From the NCBI GenBank assembly GCA_964486155.1, contig CAZAKQ010000004.1, positions 1 through 50,896 of the forward strand: DNA of 50,896 bases, in the 5' to 3' direction. How positions within the stretch are numbered: position 1 is the stretch's first letter; the number at the start of each line of letters is the position of its first letter. Below are positions 32,872-39,644 of this stretch, piece after piece. The position numbers and the translations under genes are program-made. Source of the stretch: JAHITU01 sp964486155. Its GTDB lineage: Bacteria; Patescibacteriota; Minisyncoccia; Phycocordibacterales; UBA12079. The notes beneath the pieces are model-generated. The model was not told the DNA's origin. It was given only the letters and a program-made list of their open reading frames with translations, and ran no database searches.

Positions 32872-33642
32872 ATGAAAAATAATGAAAACTGGTGGAAAGA
32901 GACATTTTCTGAAACTTACTATTCTTTATGGAATCATGAAAAGAGCAGTTCACCTGATATAAAAAAAAGGAAAAATGAGGGTTTAGATTTTTTAACTTTG
33001 TTAAATTTAAAAAAAGGTTCTAATCTTTTAGATTTGGCATGTGGTCCAGGTAGACATAGTATTAATTTAGCTCAAAAAGGTTTTAAAGTTACAGGAGTAG
33101 ATTATTCATCTGCTGCACTAAAGATTGCAAAAAAACTTACTAAAGTAAATGATGTTTCTGTTACTTTTTTAAAAAAAGACATCAGACTTTTGGATTTGAA
33201 ACAAAAATTTGAAGCAGTTCTCCTTTTGGGAAATTCTTTTGGTTATTTTATAGATAAGGATAATAAAAAAGTTATAAAAAATATAGCAAAACATTTAAAA
33301 AAAGACGGGTATTTTATCATTCATACTCTGAATCCTTTGCAGGTTATTTCTGAAGATGAAAAAAACAAAATTTCTGAACATAAAATTTTAGGAGGAAAGT
33401 TAAAGATGAAATTAATTTCATTTGATCCTAATACTTTTGTTAGAAAATCTGTTTGGGAAATAACAAAAAACGGAGAAAAAAAGAATATGGATGTAATCTT
33501 ACGTTTATATACAGTACCAGAAATTAAAAGAATGTTACTAGAAGAGGGTCTTGAAATTAAGAAAGTTTTTGGTTCTCTTGACTTGAGCCCTTATGTTACA
33601 GATAGCCCCTCCTTGATTATTCTTGCTAAGAAAAAATATTAG
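32872..33642 (+). CDS. Class I SAM-dependent methyltransferase
   Basis: 256 residues. Motif I LLDLACGPGRHSINLAQKGF near 57, the acidic motif VTGVDYSS, and a later FEAVLLLGNSFGYF give a clear Rossmann methyltransferase. Substrate unknown. TATAAT ends about 9 nt before the ATG (leaderless) and a terminator separates it from the radical SAM gene, so a role in the RiPP pathway is possible only by proximity. Confidence 0.8.
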   Translation: MKNNENWWKETFSETYYSLWNHEKSSSPDIKKRKNEGLDFLTLLNLKKGSNLLDLACGPGRHSINLAQKGFKVTGVDYSSAALKIAKKLTKVNDVSVTFLKKDIRLLDLKQKFEAVLLLGNSFGYFIDKDNKKVIKNIAKHLKKDGYFIIHTLNPLQVISEDEKNKISEHKILGGKLKMKLISFDPNTFVRKSVWEITKNGEKKNMDVILRLYTVPEIKRMLLEEGLEIKKVFGSLDLSPYVTDSPSLIILAKKKY

Positions 33643-33651
33643 TTAAAAGGG

Positions 33652-33707
33652 TTAAAAGGGGTCAGCCACCTTTTTTATGTTAAAAGGGGTCAGCCACCTT
33701 TTTTATG
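33652..33707. repeat. Tandem 28-bp repeat, left flank of second transposase
   Basis: Two head-to-tail copies of a 28-bp unit containing AAAAGGGGTCAGCCACCTTT. The inverse, AAAGGTGGCTGACCCCTTTT, lies at the end of the transposase gene. Confidence 0.85.
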
Positions 33708-33720
33708 ATATAATTTAGAT

Positions 33721-34395
33721 ATGCCAAGAATAAATAGGGTTGATGTTGGGGATCAAATATATCATGTTATAAACCGGGCAAATGCCCGAGTTCAAATTTT
33801 TGATGATAGTAAGGACTATAAACTCTTTGAATCTGTTTTAGAAGAAGCGAAAGAAAAATTTGATATGAGAATCCTTTCGTATTCTATAATGCCAAATCAT
33901 TGGCATTTAGTTTTATATCCAAAAAAAGAAGGAGATCTCTCTAAATTTATGGGGTGGTTGAGTAATACCCATACTAGAAGATGGCATTCTTTAAAGAAAA
34001 CAACAGGTCAAGGCCATCTTTATCAAGGTAGATATAAATCATTTATTTGCCAAGATGATAATTATTTTATTACTCTTGTTCGTTATGTAGAAAGAAATCC
34101 TAAAAAGGCTAATTTAGTTAAAAAAGCAGAAAATTGGAAATGGGGAAGTATATGGAGAAGAGAAAATGGAACAATTAAACAAAAAGAATTACTTTCTGAA
34201 TGGCCGGTATCTAAGCCTAAAAATTATTTAATTTATTTAAACAAACCTCAAACTGAAGAAGAAGAGAATGCTATTGAGAATTCTATATTAAGAAGTTCTC
34301 CTTTTGGAGGAATTGGATGGAAAGAAGATATTATTGAAAAATTTGGATTAGAGTCAACAGTAAGAAGAAGAGGTAGGCCTAAAAAAGGTGGCTGA
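33721..34395 (+). CDS. REP-associated tyrosine transposase 2
   Basis: 224 residues. IYHVINRANARVQIF, SYSIMPNHWHLVLYP (His-x-His near 60), GHLYQGRYKSFICQDDNYFI and LVRYVERNPKKANLV (Tyr near 124) define a Y1 RAYT of a different subgroup from the one at 2521. It starts 7 nt after a TATAAT (leaderless). The last codons and the TGA stop lie inside the terminal repeat, so gene and repeat are one unit. The 3' end abuts an assembly gap. Confidence 0.88.
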   Translation: MPRINRVDVGDQIYHVINRANARVQIFDDSKDYKLFESVLEEAKEKFDMRILSYSIMPNHWHLVLYPKKEGDLSKFMGWLSNTHTRRWHSLKKTTGQGHLYQGRYKSFICQDDNYFITLVRYVERNPKKANLVKKAENWKWGSIWRRENGTIKQKELLSEWPVSKPKNYLIYLNKPQTEEEENAIENSILRSSPFGGIGWKEDIIEKFGLESTVRRRGRPKKGG

Positions 34396-34564
34396 CCCCT
34401 TTTCTGCCCNNNNNNNNNNNNNNNNNNNNNNNNNNNNNNNNNNNNNNNNNNNNNNNNNNNNNNNNNNNNNNNNNNNNNNNNNNNNNNNNNNNNNNNNNNN
34501 NNNNNNNNNCAACAGTAAGAAGAAGAGGTAGGCCTAAAAAAGGTGGCTGACCCCTTTTCTGCCC
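34355..34564. other. Assembly gap with 55-bp duplicated flanks
   Basis: 100 N at 34410-34509. The 55 bp before (34355-34409) and after (34510-34564) are identical. The same 55-bp pattern surrounds the other gap, so it looks like an unmerged contig overlap. Confidence 0.9.
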
Positions 34565-34701
34565 TTTTCTGTATTATGACTATCTTGAAAATATAAGAAA
34601 TAAAATAGGTAAAAGAAAAGGGGACCTTAGGTAGTTAGCCGTTCGGATCCCTTTTCGTATTGATACTAATATAATATCAATATATATAAAAAATGCAAGC
34701 G

Positions 34702-34734
34702 ATTCGAACATAGCAAAACGTCCTATTGGGGGTA
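34702..34734 (+). repeat. TTCGAACATAGCAAAA repeat, copy 1
   Basis: TTCGAACATAGCAAAACGTC followed by CTATTGGGGGTA; nearly identical to 36488-36520. A hairpin follows in both places (here AAATACCGCTC/GAGCGATATTT). Confidence 0.6.
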
Positions 34735-34770
34735 TGAAAAAATACCGCTCTGTTGAGCGATATTTTAACG

Positions 34771-34805
34771 AGCTCCGTTTAGTAGACGAAGTTCGAACCT
34801 GTGTG
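34771..34805 (+). repeat. GCTCCGTTTAGTAGAC / TTCGAACCTGTGT repeat, copy 2
   Basis: AGCTCCGTTTAGTAGACGAA then GTTCGAACCTGTGT. Same as 35859-35892 with one change; it is followed by a hairpin ATCGCTGG/CCAGCGAT. Confidence 0.6.
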
Positions 34806-34869
34806 ATATTAAATAAATAAAAATCGCTGGTTGTATGAATATACAAATCCAGCGATGTTGGATACTTAA

Positions 34870-34985
34870 CTACTTCTAGTCAAGTTAAATATCTATCATC
34901 TTACTTTTGTCCTGCTCTAAATTCTCAATCTAAATTGAGAAGAACTACTCTACCCATTAAACTACAGAAAGATTAAAAGAAATTA
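34870..34985 (-). pseudogene. Degenerate tRNA-like sequence with long anticodon hairpin
   Basis: Minus strand: CTGTAGTTTAATGGGTAGAG is a normal tRNA 5' part with D-arm, but the anticodon arm is TTCTCAAT/ATTGAGAA around TTAG and no T-arm is found. A further broken tRNA with an abnormal hairpin. Confidence 0.45.
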
Positions 34986-34997
34986 TAAGTTAAAAAC

Positions 34998-35537
34998 TTA
35001 TTTTCTCAAATCTTGTAAATTACATCGGTATTTCTTTTCAAAATAAGGAATACCTACTGGAACAAATTCAACCCCTCTCCTTAAACGAAGCACTAGAGAG
35101 AAAACATTTTTGAAAAAATTTGGATCTTTGTGTTGTGACTTCACTTCTTCTCTAAATTTTTTATCATAAAAAAATTTCTTTGGAAGAAAATGAAGGTCAA
35201 TTTTGGGCTCTTCTTCAAATATCTCAGTTACCATATCATCTATCCTTTTAAAATCAGGATCAAAATAATTATAATACCGAGCAAGATAGTTGAGAAGATT
35301 ACCTTTTAAGCAGGTGTACCAATCTTCTTCTTGATGATCGATCATAAAATCTTCTGAAACAGTTTCGTTATCAAAAATTATCATGTCTAGATCACCTACC
35401 ATTTCGTCTCCACATTTTTTAACTGTGGAACCGAAAATCAAAAAATCAAAAAATTTAACTTCTGTTTCTGTCTTAATGACAGTTCGTGAAAAATCTACAA
35501 CGTTCATTGCCAGCTCAAGAGCTTCTGATTTCTTCAT
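34998..35537 (-). CDS. Nucleotidyltransferase-like protein
   Basis: 179 residues with GAGGAGG upstream. LIFGSTVKKCGDEMVGDLDM (about 33-52) matches the GS...DxD metal-binding core of polymerase-beta-type nucleotidyltransferases, with a possible third acid in PKIDLHFLPK (about 117). Such proteins can modify small molecules, tRNA or toxins. No HEPN or other partner is adjacent, so the substrate is open. Confidence 0.65.
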   Translation of the reverse strand: MKKSEALELAMNVVDFSRTVIKTETEVKFFDFLIFGSTVKKCGDEMVGDLDMIIFDNETVSEDFMIDHQEEDWYTCLKGNLLNYLARYYNYFDPDFKRIDDMVTEIFEEEPKIDLHFLPKKFFYDKKFREEVKSQHKDPNFFKNVFSLVLRLRRGVEFVPVGIPYFEKKYRCNLQDLRK

Positions 35538-35657
35538 AGTGCCTCCTCAGGCGCTTTTATTTAACGCCTTTGTTTGGGTTGAATCTTACAAAAGTAAGAT
35601 ATATTAAATAGCTACTATTATTAATAGTAGCATAATATTAAATTATTGTCAAGAGAT

Positions 35658-35806
35658 GCTCCGGCGGCAGGGCTCGACTTCCAGTTCTAAACTCAAACTT
35701 TGCCCTGCGGGCTCGTTTTCGTTAAGAACTCGCTGTCCCGTCGCTTTGCTCTTGTCTCGCAAGCTCGACAAGACTTCGTGCAAAGCTCTTTTCGAGTCCT
35801 GTCCCA
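35658..35806 (-). repeat. tRNA-Asn-bounded structured element
   Basis: GCTCCGGCGGCAGGGCTCG at the left equals the inverse tRNA-Asn 3' end; the right end is TTTTCGAGTCCTGTCCCAG. Hairpin 1 pairs AGTTCTAAAC with GTTAAGAACT-type arms; hairpin 2 pairs GCTTTGC/GCAAAGC enclosing CTTGTC/GACAAG. A hairpin AAAACCCC/GGGGGTTT with ACTGTCGCA loop follows. It lies 0.75 kb downstream of tRNA-Asn in its orientation. Confidence 0.75.
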
Positions 35807-35858
35807 GAAAGAATAAGTAAAACCCCAAAACTGTCGCAATGGGGGTTTAACTTTTCCT

Positions 35859-35892
35859 AGCTCCGTCTAGTAGACGAAGTTCGAACCTGTGT
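35859..35892 (+). repeat. GCTCCGTCTAGTAGAC / TTCGAACCTGTGT repeat, copy 3
   Basis: Third copy of this repeat, followed by ATATGGTTGGGTAG, which is also found after the copy at 26865 (ATAGTTGGGTAG). TTGGGTAG is D-loop-like, so the repeat may be a shuffled tRNA. Confidence 0.55.
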
Positions 35893-36049
35893 AATGTTTA
35901 ATATGGTTGGGTAGTAAAAGATTCTATCAAAAAGACTTGACAAACTATTAACTTTAGTATATACTATTTATTAGATTTAGTTACCGATTAATTTCAAATT
36001 TATGAAGAAGTAAAGGTAATTGTCAATTTTTTTGTATTTTAGTCTAAAT

Positions 36050-36440
36050 TTACATATATGTATTTATAGCCTGTGAAGCGTTGTATATGTAAAGATAGGA
36101 ATGACTGTGCCTTTAAATAGGAGAGTTGTTTAGAATATTATTCCAGTGATATTTTCTAAGTGTATTTAATAAAAGTGTTGGTAACGCGTTTTATTAAATA
36201 TATTAGTTTTGTTCAATTTAGATGCTAAAGCCTAGAAAGCGTTGTCTAATTGAATAGAAAAGGTTTAAACACCTTGGGGTAGGTTTTTCTAGAACACCCC
36301 CTAGATCTTCGTTAGCTTATTTTTATGTTATATGTGCAAGCCTAAGAGCGTTGTATAGCATAGAAAAGGTAGGTCAGTTAAAAGCCTACAAGGTGAATTA
36401 TCTTAGAAACACCTTCTAAACGAAAAAATTGATAATTATT
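36050..36440 (+). ncRNA. Three tandem structured units with AGCCT and AGCGTTGT boxes
   Basis: Each unit has a stem whose arms differ between units (TTTACATATA/TATATGTAAA; TTCAATTTAG/CTAATTGAA; TATGTTATA/TATAGCATA) enclosing AGCCT, 3-4 nt, then AGCGTTGT. Each is followed by ATAG-A-AAAGG and later by CTAGAACACC/CTTAGAAACACC. The invariant boxes inside variable stems suggest a structured RNA or a recombination site. No coding frame. Confidence 0.45.
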
Positions 36441-36452
36441 ATCTTTTCACCT

Positions 36453-36480
36453 GTTCAGTAATGAGCAGGTGTTTTTATTT
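36453..36480. terminator. Hairpin after the tandem units
   Basis: CACCTGTTCAGTAATGAGCAGGTG followed by a T-run. Confidence 0.7.
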
Positions 36481-36487
36481 TAAAGAG

Positions 36488-36520
36488 GTTCGAACATAGC
36501 AAAATGTCCTGTTGGGGGTA
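36488..36520 (+). repeat. TTCGAACATAGCAAAA repeat, copy 2
   Basis: GTTCGAACATAGCAAAATGT then CCTGTTGGGGGTA; differs from copy 1 at three positions. A hairpin AATATGGC/GCCATATT follows. Confidence 0.6.
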
Positions 36521-36559
36521 ATAAAAAATATGGCTTAACAAAGCCATATTTTTAGTTTG

Positions 36560-36632
36560 CTCCGGCGGCAGGGCTCGAACCTGCGACAAATCGATTAACA
36601 GTCGATTGCTCTACCAACTGAGCTACGCCGGA
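36560..36632 (-). tRNA. tRNA-Asn (anticodon GTT)
   Basis: Minus strand: acceptor TCCGGCG/CGCCGGA with discriminator G, D-arm, anticodon stem ATCGA/TCGAT with loop CTGTTAA, T-loop TTCGAGC. Its 5' end overlaps the last codons of the GIY-YIG gene. Confidence 0.95.
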
Positions 36633-36874
36633 ATATGTTTTTTCAAAAATTCTCTACCTCTGAAACTTTTCAGTTGTTTTTCTCTTTTTAAAGCAGAACT
36701 TCTGTTGGAAAGTTCTTCTTTATAAAAAAGAATCCATTTTCCAGAAAATTTAGAAGTGTAACTTTTTTTAAAAGTTTTATTGTTGTGAAATTCTATTCTA
36801 TTTTTTAGATCTTTTGTTTGTCCTATATAAAAGACTTCATTGTCTTTATTATATATTGCATACACTGTATACAT
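36623..36874 (-). CDS. GIY-YIG nuclease-like protein wedged between tRNA-Asn copies
   Basis: 83 residues. YTVYAIYNKDNEVFYIGQTK gives the GIY and YIG strands, with the Arg (LKNRIEFHN) and downstream Glu (YKEELSNRSSALKREKQLKS) of the family. The last codons (ATT CCG GCG TAG) are the first bases of tRNA-Asn, so the stop codon is inside the tRNA. Upstream is a broken 5' half of the same tRNA. Stand-alone GIY-YIG proteins of this size are common, but this nesting looks like insertion at the tRNA. Confidence 0.85.
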   Translation of the reverse strand: MYTVYAIYNKDNEVFYIGQTKDLKNRIEFHNNKTFKKSYTSKFSGKWILFYKEELSNRSSALKREKQLKSFRGREFLKKHIPA

Positions 36875-36886
36875 AATAGAATGTGT

Positions 36887-36930
36887 CCGATTGCTCTACC
36901 TCCGCCAGCTGGCGGATGAGCTACGCCGGA
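36887..36930 (-). pseudogene. tRNA-Asn 5' half interrupted by a palindrome
   Basis: Minus strand TCCGGCGTAGCTCA, then the 16-bp P2 palindrome TCCGCCAGCTGGCGGA, then GGTAGAGCAATCGG. This is the tRNA-Asn sequence up to the 5' anticodon stem with the palindrome in the D-loop. The GIY-YIG start codon follows 12 nt later. Confidence 0.8.
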
Positions 36931-37253
36931 ATGTTGGTTTTTGGCTTTGATAATTTACCAAAGCTGATATGTATTTTATACAAAAAAGTTGGAAAAGTCC
37001 AACTATAGAGAACTTTCTGATAGAAAGTTCTAAATTATAAATTTTAGATTTTAAATTATTTTGAAATTATAAACTCCAAAGTTCTTGAGAACTTTGGAAT
37101 AAATGTTGGGGGGTTGTTGAACTATATAATTATATAAAATCGTATAATACTATTTTGGAGATTGGAGTTTTAAAACTAACGTTAGGGTAACGTTACCCTA
37201 ACGTTAGTTTTAATATTATTAATATTTAGAAGTGATTATGATATAATAAATGT
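36931..37253. other. Intergenic with hairpins and a 40-bp palindrome
   Basis: Hairpins at about 37010 (AGAACTTTCTGATAGAAAGTTCT) and 37077 (CCAAAGTTCTTGAGAACTTTGG), then the palindrome at 37172. No gene. Confidence 0.5.
37172..37211. repeat. Perfect 40-bp loopless palindrome
   Basis: AAAACTAACGTTAGGGTAAC followed directly by its complement, with CTAACGTTAG repeated inside each arm. It lies 42 bp before the PEBP-family ATG, a possible regulator site or cruciform. Confidence 0.85.
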
Positions 37254-37967
37254 ATGACAAAAAAGAAATATTTAATTTTATTTTTAATTATTATAGTTTT
37301 AGTAATTATTGGTTTGAGTTTAACGAATAATAAAAAGAGTGAAAATTTTTCGGATGAAAATTCAGAAAAAGCTTCAGAAGGTTATAAAATAATTGAAGAC
37401 ATAGTAATTTTAAATATTGATAAAGATGATCCAGTCTTAGAGGAAGGAGAAAAACTATCTCAAAAAATTAATAAAAAAATTAGTAAATTAACTTTATTTA
37501 GTCCTGATTTTCAAAATTTAGAAAATATACCGGTTAAATTTACTTGTGATGGAGACAATATCAATCCTAATTTGGAAATTTCTGGAGTAGATGAAAAAGC
37601 AAAATCTTTGGTTTTGATTATGAACGGTCCTGATGCTTCTGACGAAACTTGGATTCATTGGATTAAATTTAATATTCCAACTACAATAAAAAATCTTAAT
37701 GAAGGAGAAGAAGTCAAAGGAGTTTCAGGAGAAGGAACAGGAGCCAATTTAGATTATTCTGGACCTTGTCCTTCGGATGGCAAGCACAAGTATATATTTA
37801 AATTATACTCAATAGATATTGAATTAACTTTAGCAGAAGGAAGCTCCAAGTTAGAAGTAGAAGAAGCTATTGAAGGACATATTTTACAAGAGACTGAATT
37901 AATAGGAGTTTATGAAAGAAATTTTGACTTGGGAGTAGAACAACAAAAAGAAAATGAAGGCGAATAA
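37254..37967 (+). CDS. YbhB/YbcL-type PEBP family protein, membrane-anchored
   Basis: 237 residues. One N-terminal membrane segment (about 5-24), a variable linker, then the PEBP domain (LTLFSPDFQN, then IPVKFTCDGDNINPNLEISG, ETWIHWIKFNIP, GPCPSDGKHKYIFKLYSID, about 80-225). The DGxxxxP and GPxxP...HxYxF ligand-site motifs are present. TATAAT ends about 8 nt before the ATG. Confidence 0.85.
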   Translation: MTKKKYLILFLIIIVLVIIGLSLTNNKKSENFSDENSEKASEGYKIIEDIVILNIDKDDPVLEEGEKLSQKINKKISKLTLFSPDFQNLENIPVKFTCDGDNINPNLEISGVDEKAKSLVLIMNGPDASDETWIHWIKFNIPTTIKNLNEGEEVKGVSGEGTGANLDYSGPCPSDGKHKYIFKLYSIDIELTLAEGSSKLEVEEAIEGHILQETELIGVYERNFDLGVEQQKENEGE

Positions 37968-38011
37968 TAAAAGAATTAAAATATTGAAATAATATAAATA
38001 AGAAGCTGTTT

Positions 38012-38105
38012 TTAAAATAATTAGGGGTCGCACCTCATTAATAACAAAACAATATAAATTACTAAAAATCATAGTTCTTTAAATTAAGAGGAACGACCCC
38101 TAATT
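38012..38105. repeat. Inverted repeat with AATTAGGGGTCG arms
   Basis: AATTAGGGGTCG and CGACCCCTAATT enclose about 65 nt; GGTCGCACCTC resembles GGTCGTACCTC at position 8-18. It lies exactly where the DUF167 gene should start. Confidence 0.6.
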
Positions 38106-38110
38106 ATTTT

Positions 38111-38365
38111 ATATATATAAAAGTAAAAGTTTTTCCCAATTTAAAAAAAGAATTTATAAAGAAAATAAGATCTACTTGTCGGTTAGGCATGAATTCACGT
38201 TTTGAAGTAAGGGTAAAACCAAAAGCAGAAAGAAATTTAGCCAATCAAAGGGTTTTAGAATTGATAGCAAAGTATTTTGAAATAAATAAAAAAGATATTA
38301 GTATTATTAATGGACATCATCATCCAATTAAATTATTAAAAATAACAAGAGTTAAAAGTTTGTAA
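38111..38365 (+). CDS. YggU/DUF167 family protein, start codon unclear
   Basis: The frame from about 38111 reads IYIKVKVFPNLKKEFIKKIR ... VRVKPKAERNLANQRVLELI, AKYFEINKKDISIINGHHHP, the full DUF167 pattern. No ATG, GTG or TTG precedes the conserved N-terminus; ATA codons at 38111 or 38117 are the only plausible starts, while the first ATG (38189) would drop the first strand. An inverted repeat ends right upstream. Either an ATA start is used or an insertion removed the original start. Confidence 0.6.
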   Translation: MYIKVKVFPNLKKEFIKKIRSTCRLGMNSRFEVRVKPKAERNLANQRVLELIAKYFEINKKDISIINGHHHPIKLLKITRVKSL

Positions 38366-38465
38366 AGTGTATAAAATTTATAAAGTTAGAAAAATCGCAG
38401 AGCAATTTTTCTAAAGTGAAAAACTTTTAACTTTTTACTTTATAAACTTTATAAACTAAATTACT

Positions 38466-38834
38466 ATGAATAATATAAAAATAAATGCAGTTAATATAGA
38501 ACTAACAGAAGAAATAAAGGAGTATATTTATAAGAAATTAAAAAGTCTTGAAAAATTTATAAATTTTGAAGATCCTAGTGTTAGTGGTGATGTTAGATTA
38601 ATAAAAGAAGTAGGGCGACAACAAACAGGAAAGATTTATAAGATTGAAATAAGTATAATGACTCCTGGTAAGAAATTTGGTGTAAATGCGGAAGGTAATA
38701 GTGCTTATGAAGCTATAGATTTAGTAAAAGATGCTTTAATAAAAAAGATTTCGCGTTATAAAGACAAAAAAATTTCTTTAGTTAAGAAAGGGGGTGCAAA
38801 AATTAAAAGTTTTTTGAAAAGATTTAGTAAATAG
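38466..38834 (+). CDS. hpf: Ribosome hibernation promoting factor (HPF/RaiA)
   Basis: 122 residues: INAVNIELTEEIKEYIYKKL start, GKIYKIEISIMTPGKKFGVN and YEAIDLVKDALIKKISRYKD give the S30EA fold of short HPF/YfiA. It binds the decoding centre of idle ribosomes. There is no long C-terminal dimerisation domain. Confidence 0.9.
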   Translation: MNNIKINAVNIELTEEIKEYIYKKLKSLEKFINFEDPSVSGDVRLIKEVGRQQTGKIYKIEISIMTPGKKFGVNAEGNSAYEAIDLVKDALIKKISRYKDKKISLVKKGGAKIKSFLKRFSK

Positions 38835-38911
38835 AACCAAAATCAAATCTGCCTGTCGGCAGACATGGATTTTGAATTAAAAATTAAAAATTGTAAATTA
38901 TAAATTGTAGT

Positions 38912-39514
38912 ATGAAATATTTAGAAACTATAGGAGGAAGAATAAGTATATTTTTAGGCTTATTAATAATTATTGGATTAACATCATATTTTTATTTTAT
39001 GGATAACAATAAAACAACGGAGTTAGAAAATAAAGGCGGTATAGCCGCTTTTCACACAAATAAAGGAATATTTGAAATTGAATTCTTTGCTGACAAATCG
39101 CCAAAGACTGTAGAGAATTTTAAAAAATTAGTATCAGAAGGATTTTATGATGGAGTGAAATTTCATAGAGTTATAAAAGATTTTATGATTCAAGGAGGGG
39201 ACCCTTTAACAAAGGATAATAATGCTGAAGCGATGTGGGGGACAGGAGGACCTGGTTATATGTTTGAAGATGAAATTTCTGATTTAAATAAAAACTTAGA
39301 AGGAACTATTTCTATGGCTAATTCAGGGCCGAATACAAATGGAAGTCAGTTTTTTATAAATACAGCTGATAATAATTTTTTAGATACTAAACATACTGTA
39401 TTTGGAAAAGTTGTAAAAGGAATGGAGGTTGTAGAAATTATTGAAAAAGTAGAAACTAAATTAGGGGATGTTCCTGTTGAGGCTGTTGAGATTGAAAGAG
39501 TGGAGCTGAAATAA
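38912..39514 (+). CDS. Cyclophilin-type peptidyl-prolyl isomerase, anchored
   Basis: 200 residues. One N-terminal membrane segment (about 13-30) and a cyclophilin domain: TNKGIFEIEFFADKSPKTVE, FHRVIKDFMIQGGDP (catalytic Arg near 90), MANSGPNTNGSQFFI and LDTKHTVFGKV. It folds proteins on the outer face of the membrane. TATAAA lies close to the ATG; no Shine-Dalgarno. Confidence 0.92.
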   Translation: MKYLETIGGRISIFLGLLIIIGLTSYFYFMDNNKTTELENKGGIAAFHTNKGIFEIEFFADKSPKTVENFKKLVSEGFYDGVKFHRVIKDFMIQGGDPLTKDNNAEAMWGTGGPGYMFEDEISDLNKNLEGTISMANSGPNTNGSQFFINTADNNFLDTKHTVFGKVVKGMEVVEIIEKVETKLGDVPVEAVEIERVELK

Positions 39515-39543
39515 TTTTTGTTAAAAATTATTTCAGAATTATA

Positions 39544-39567
39544 AACCTGCCTGCCGGCAGGCAGGTT
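39544..39567. repeat. 24-bp GC-rich palindrome (family P1)
   Basis: Identical to the copy at 3287-3310, here in an AT-rich spacer. A degenerate copy with TCTGCCTGTCGGCAGA lies at 38848-38863. Confidence 0.85.
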
Positions 39568-39598
39568 TTAGATTTTAAATTATAAATTATAGGATAAA

Positions 39599-39631
39599 AA
39601 AGAGTGGCGAGCCGAAGGCTCGCCACTCTTT
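39599..39631. terminator. Bidirectional terminator
   Basis: AAAGAGTGGCGAGCC pairs with GGCTCGCCACTCTTT between the cyclophilin and DsbA-like genes. Confidence 0.8.
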
Positions 39632-39644
39632 TAAATTTATTTTT

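Noticed and set aside
34580..34846. 88-codon minus-strand frame
   Set aside because: It spans several hairpins and repeats at 34702 and 34771; no start signal.
36050..36440. Pistol ribozyme
   Set aside because: AAGCCTAAGAGCGTTG resembles the pistol core, but the surrounding stems have a different topology and no first hairpin with a GGC loop precedes it.
5386..36440. CRISPR array
   Set aside because: The repeats are irregularly spaced, structured and tRNA-related; there are no uniform spacers and no cas genes.
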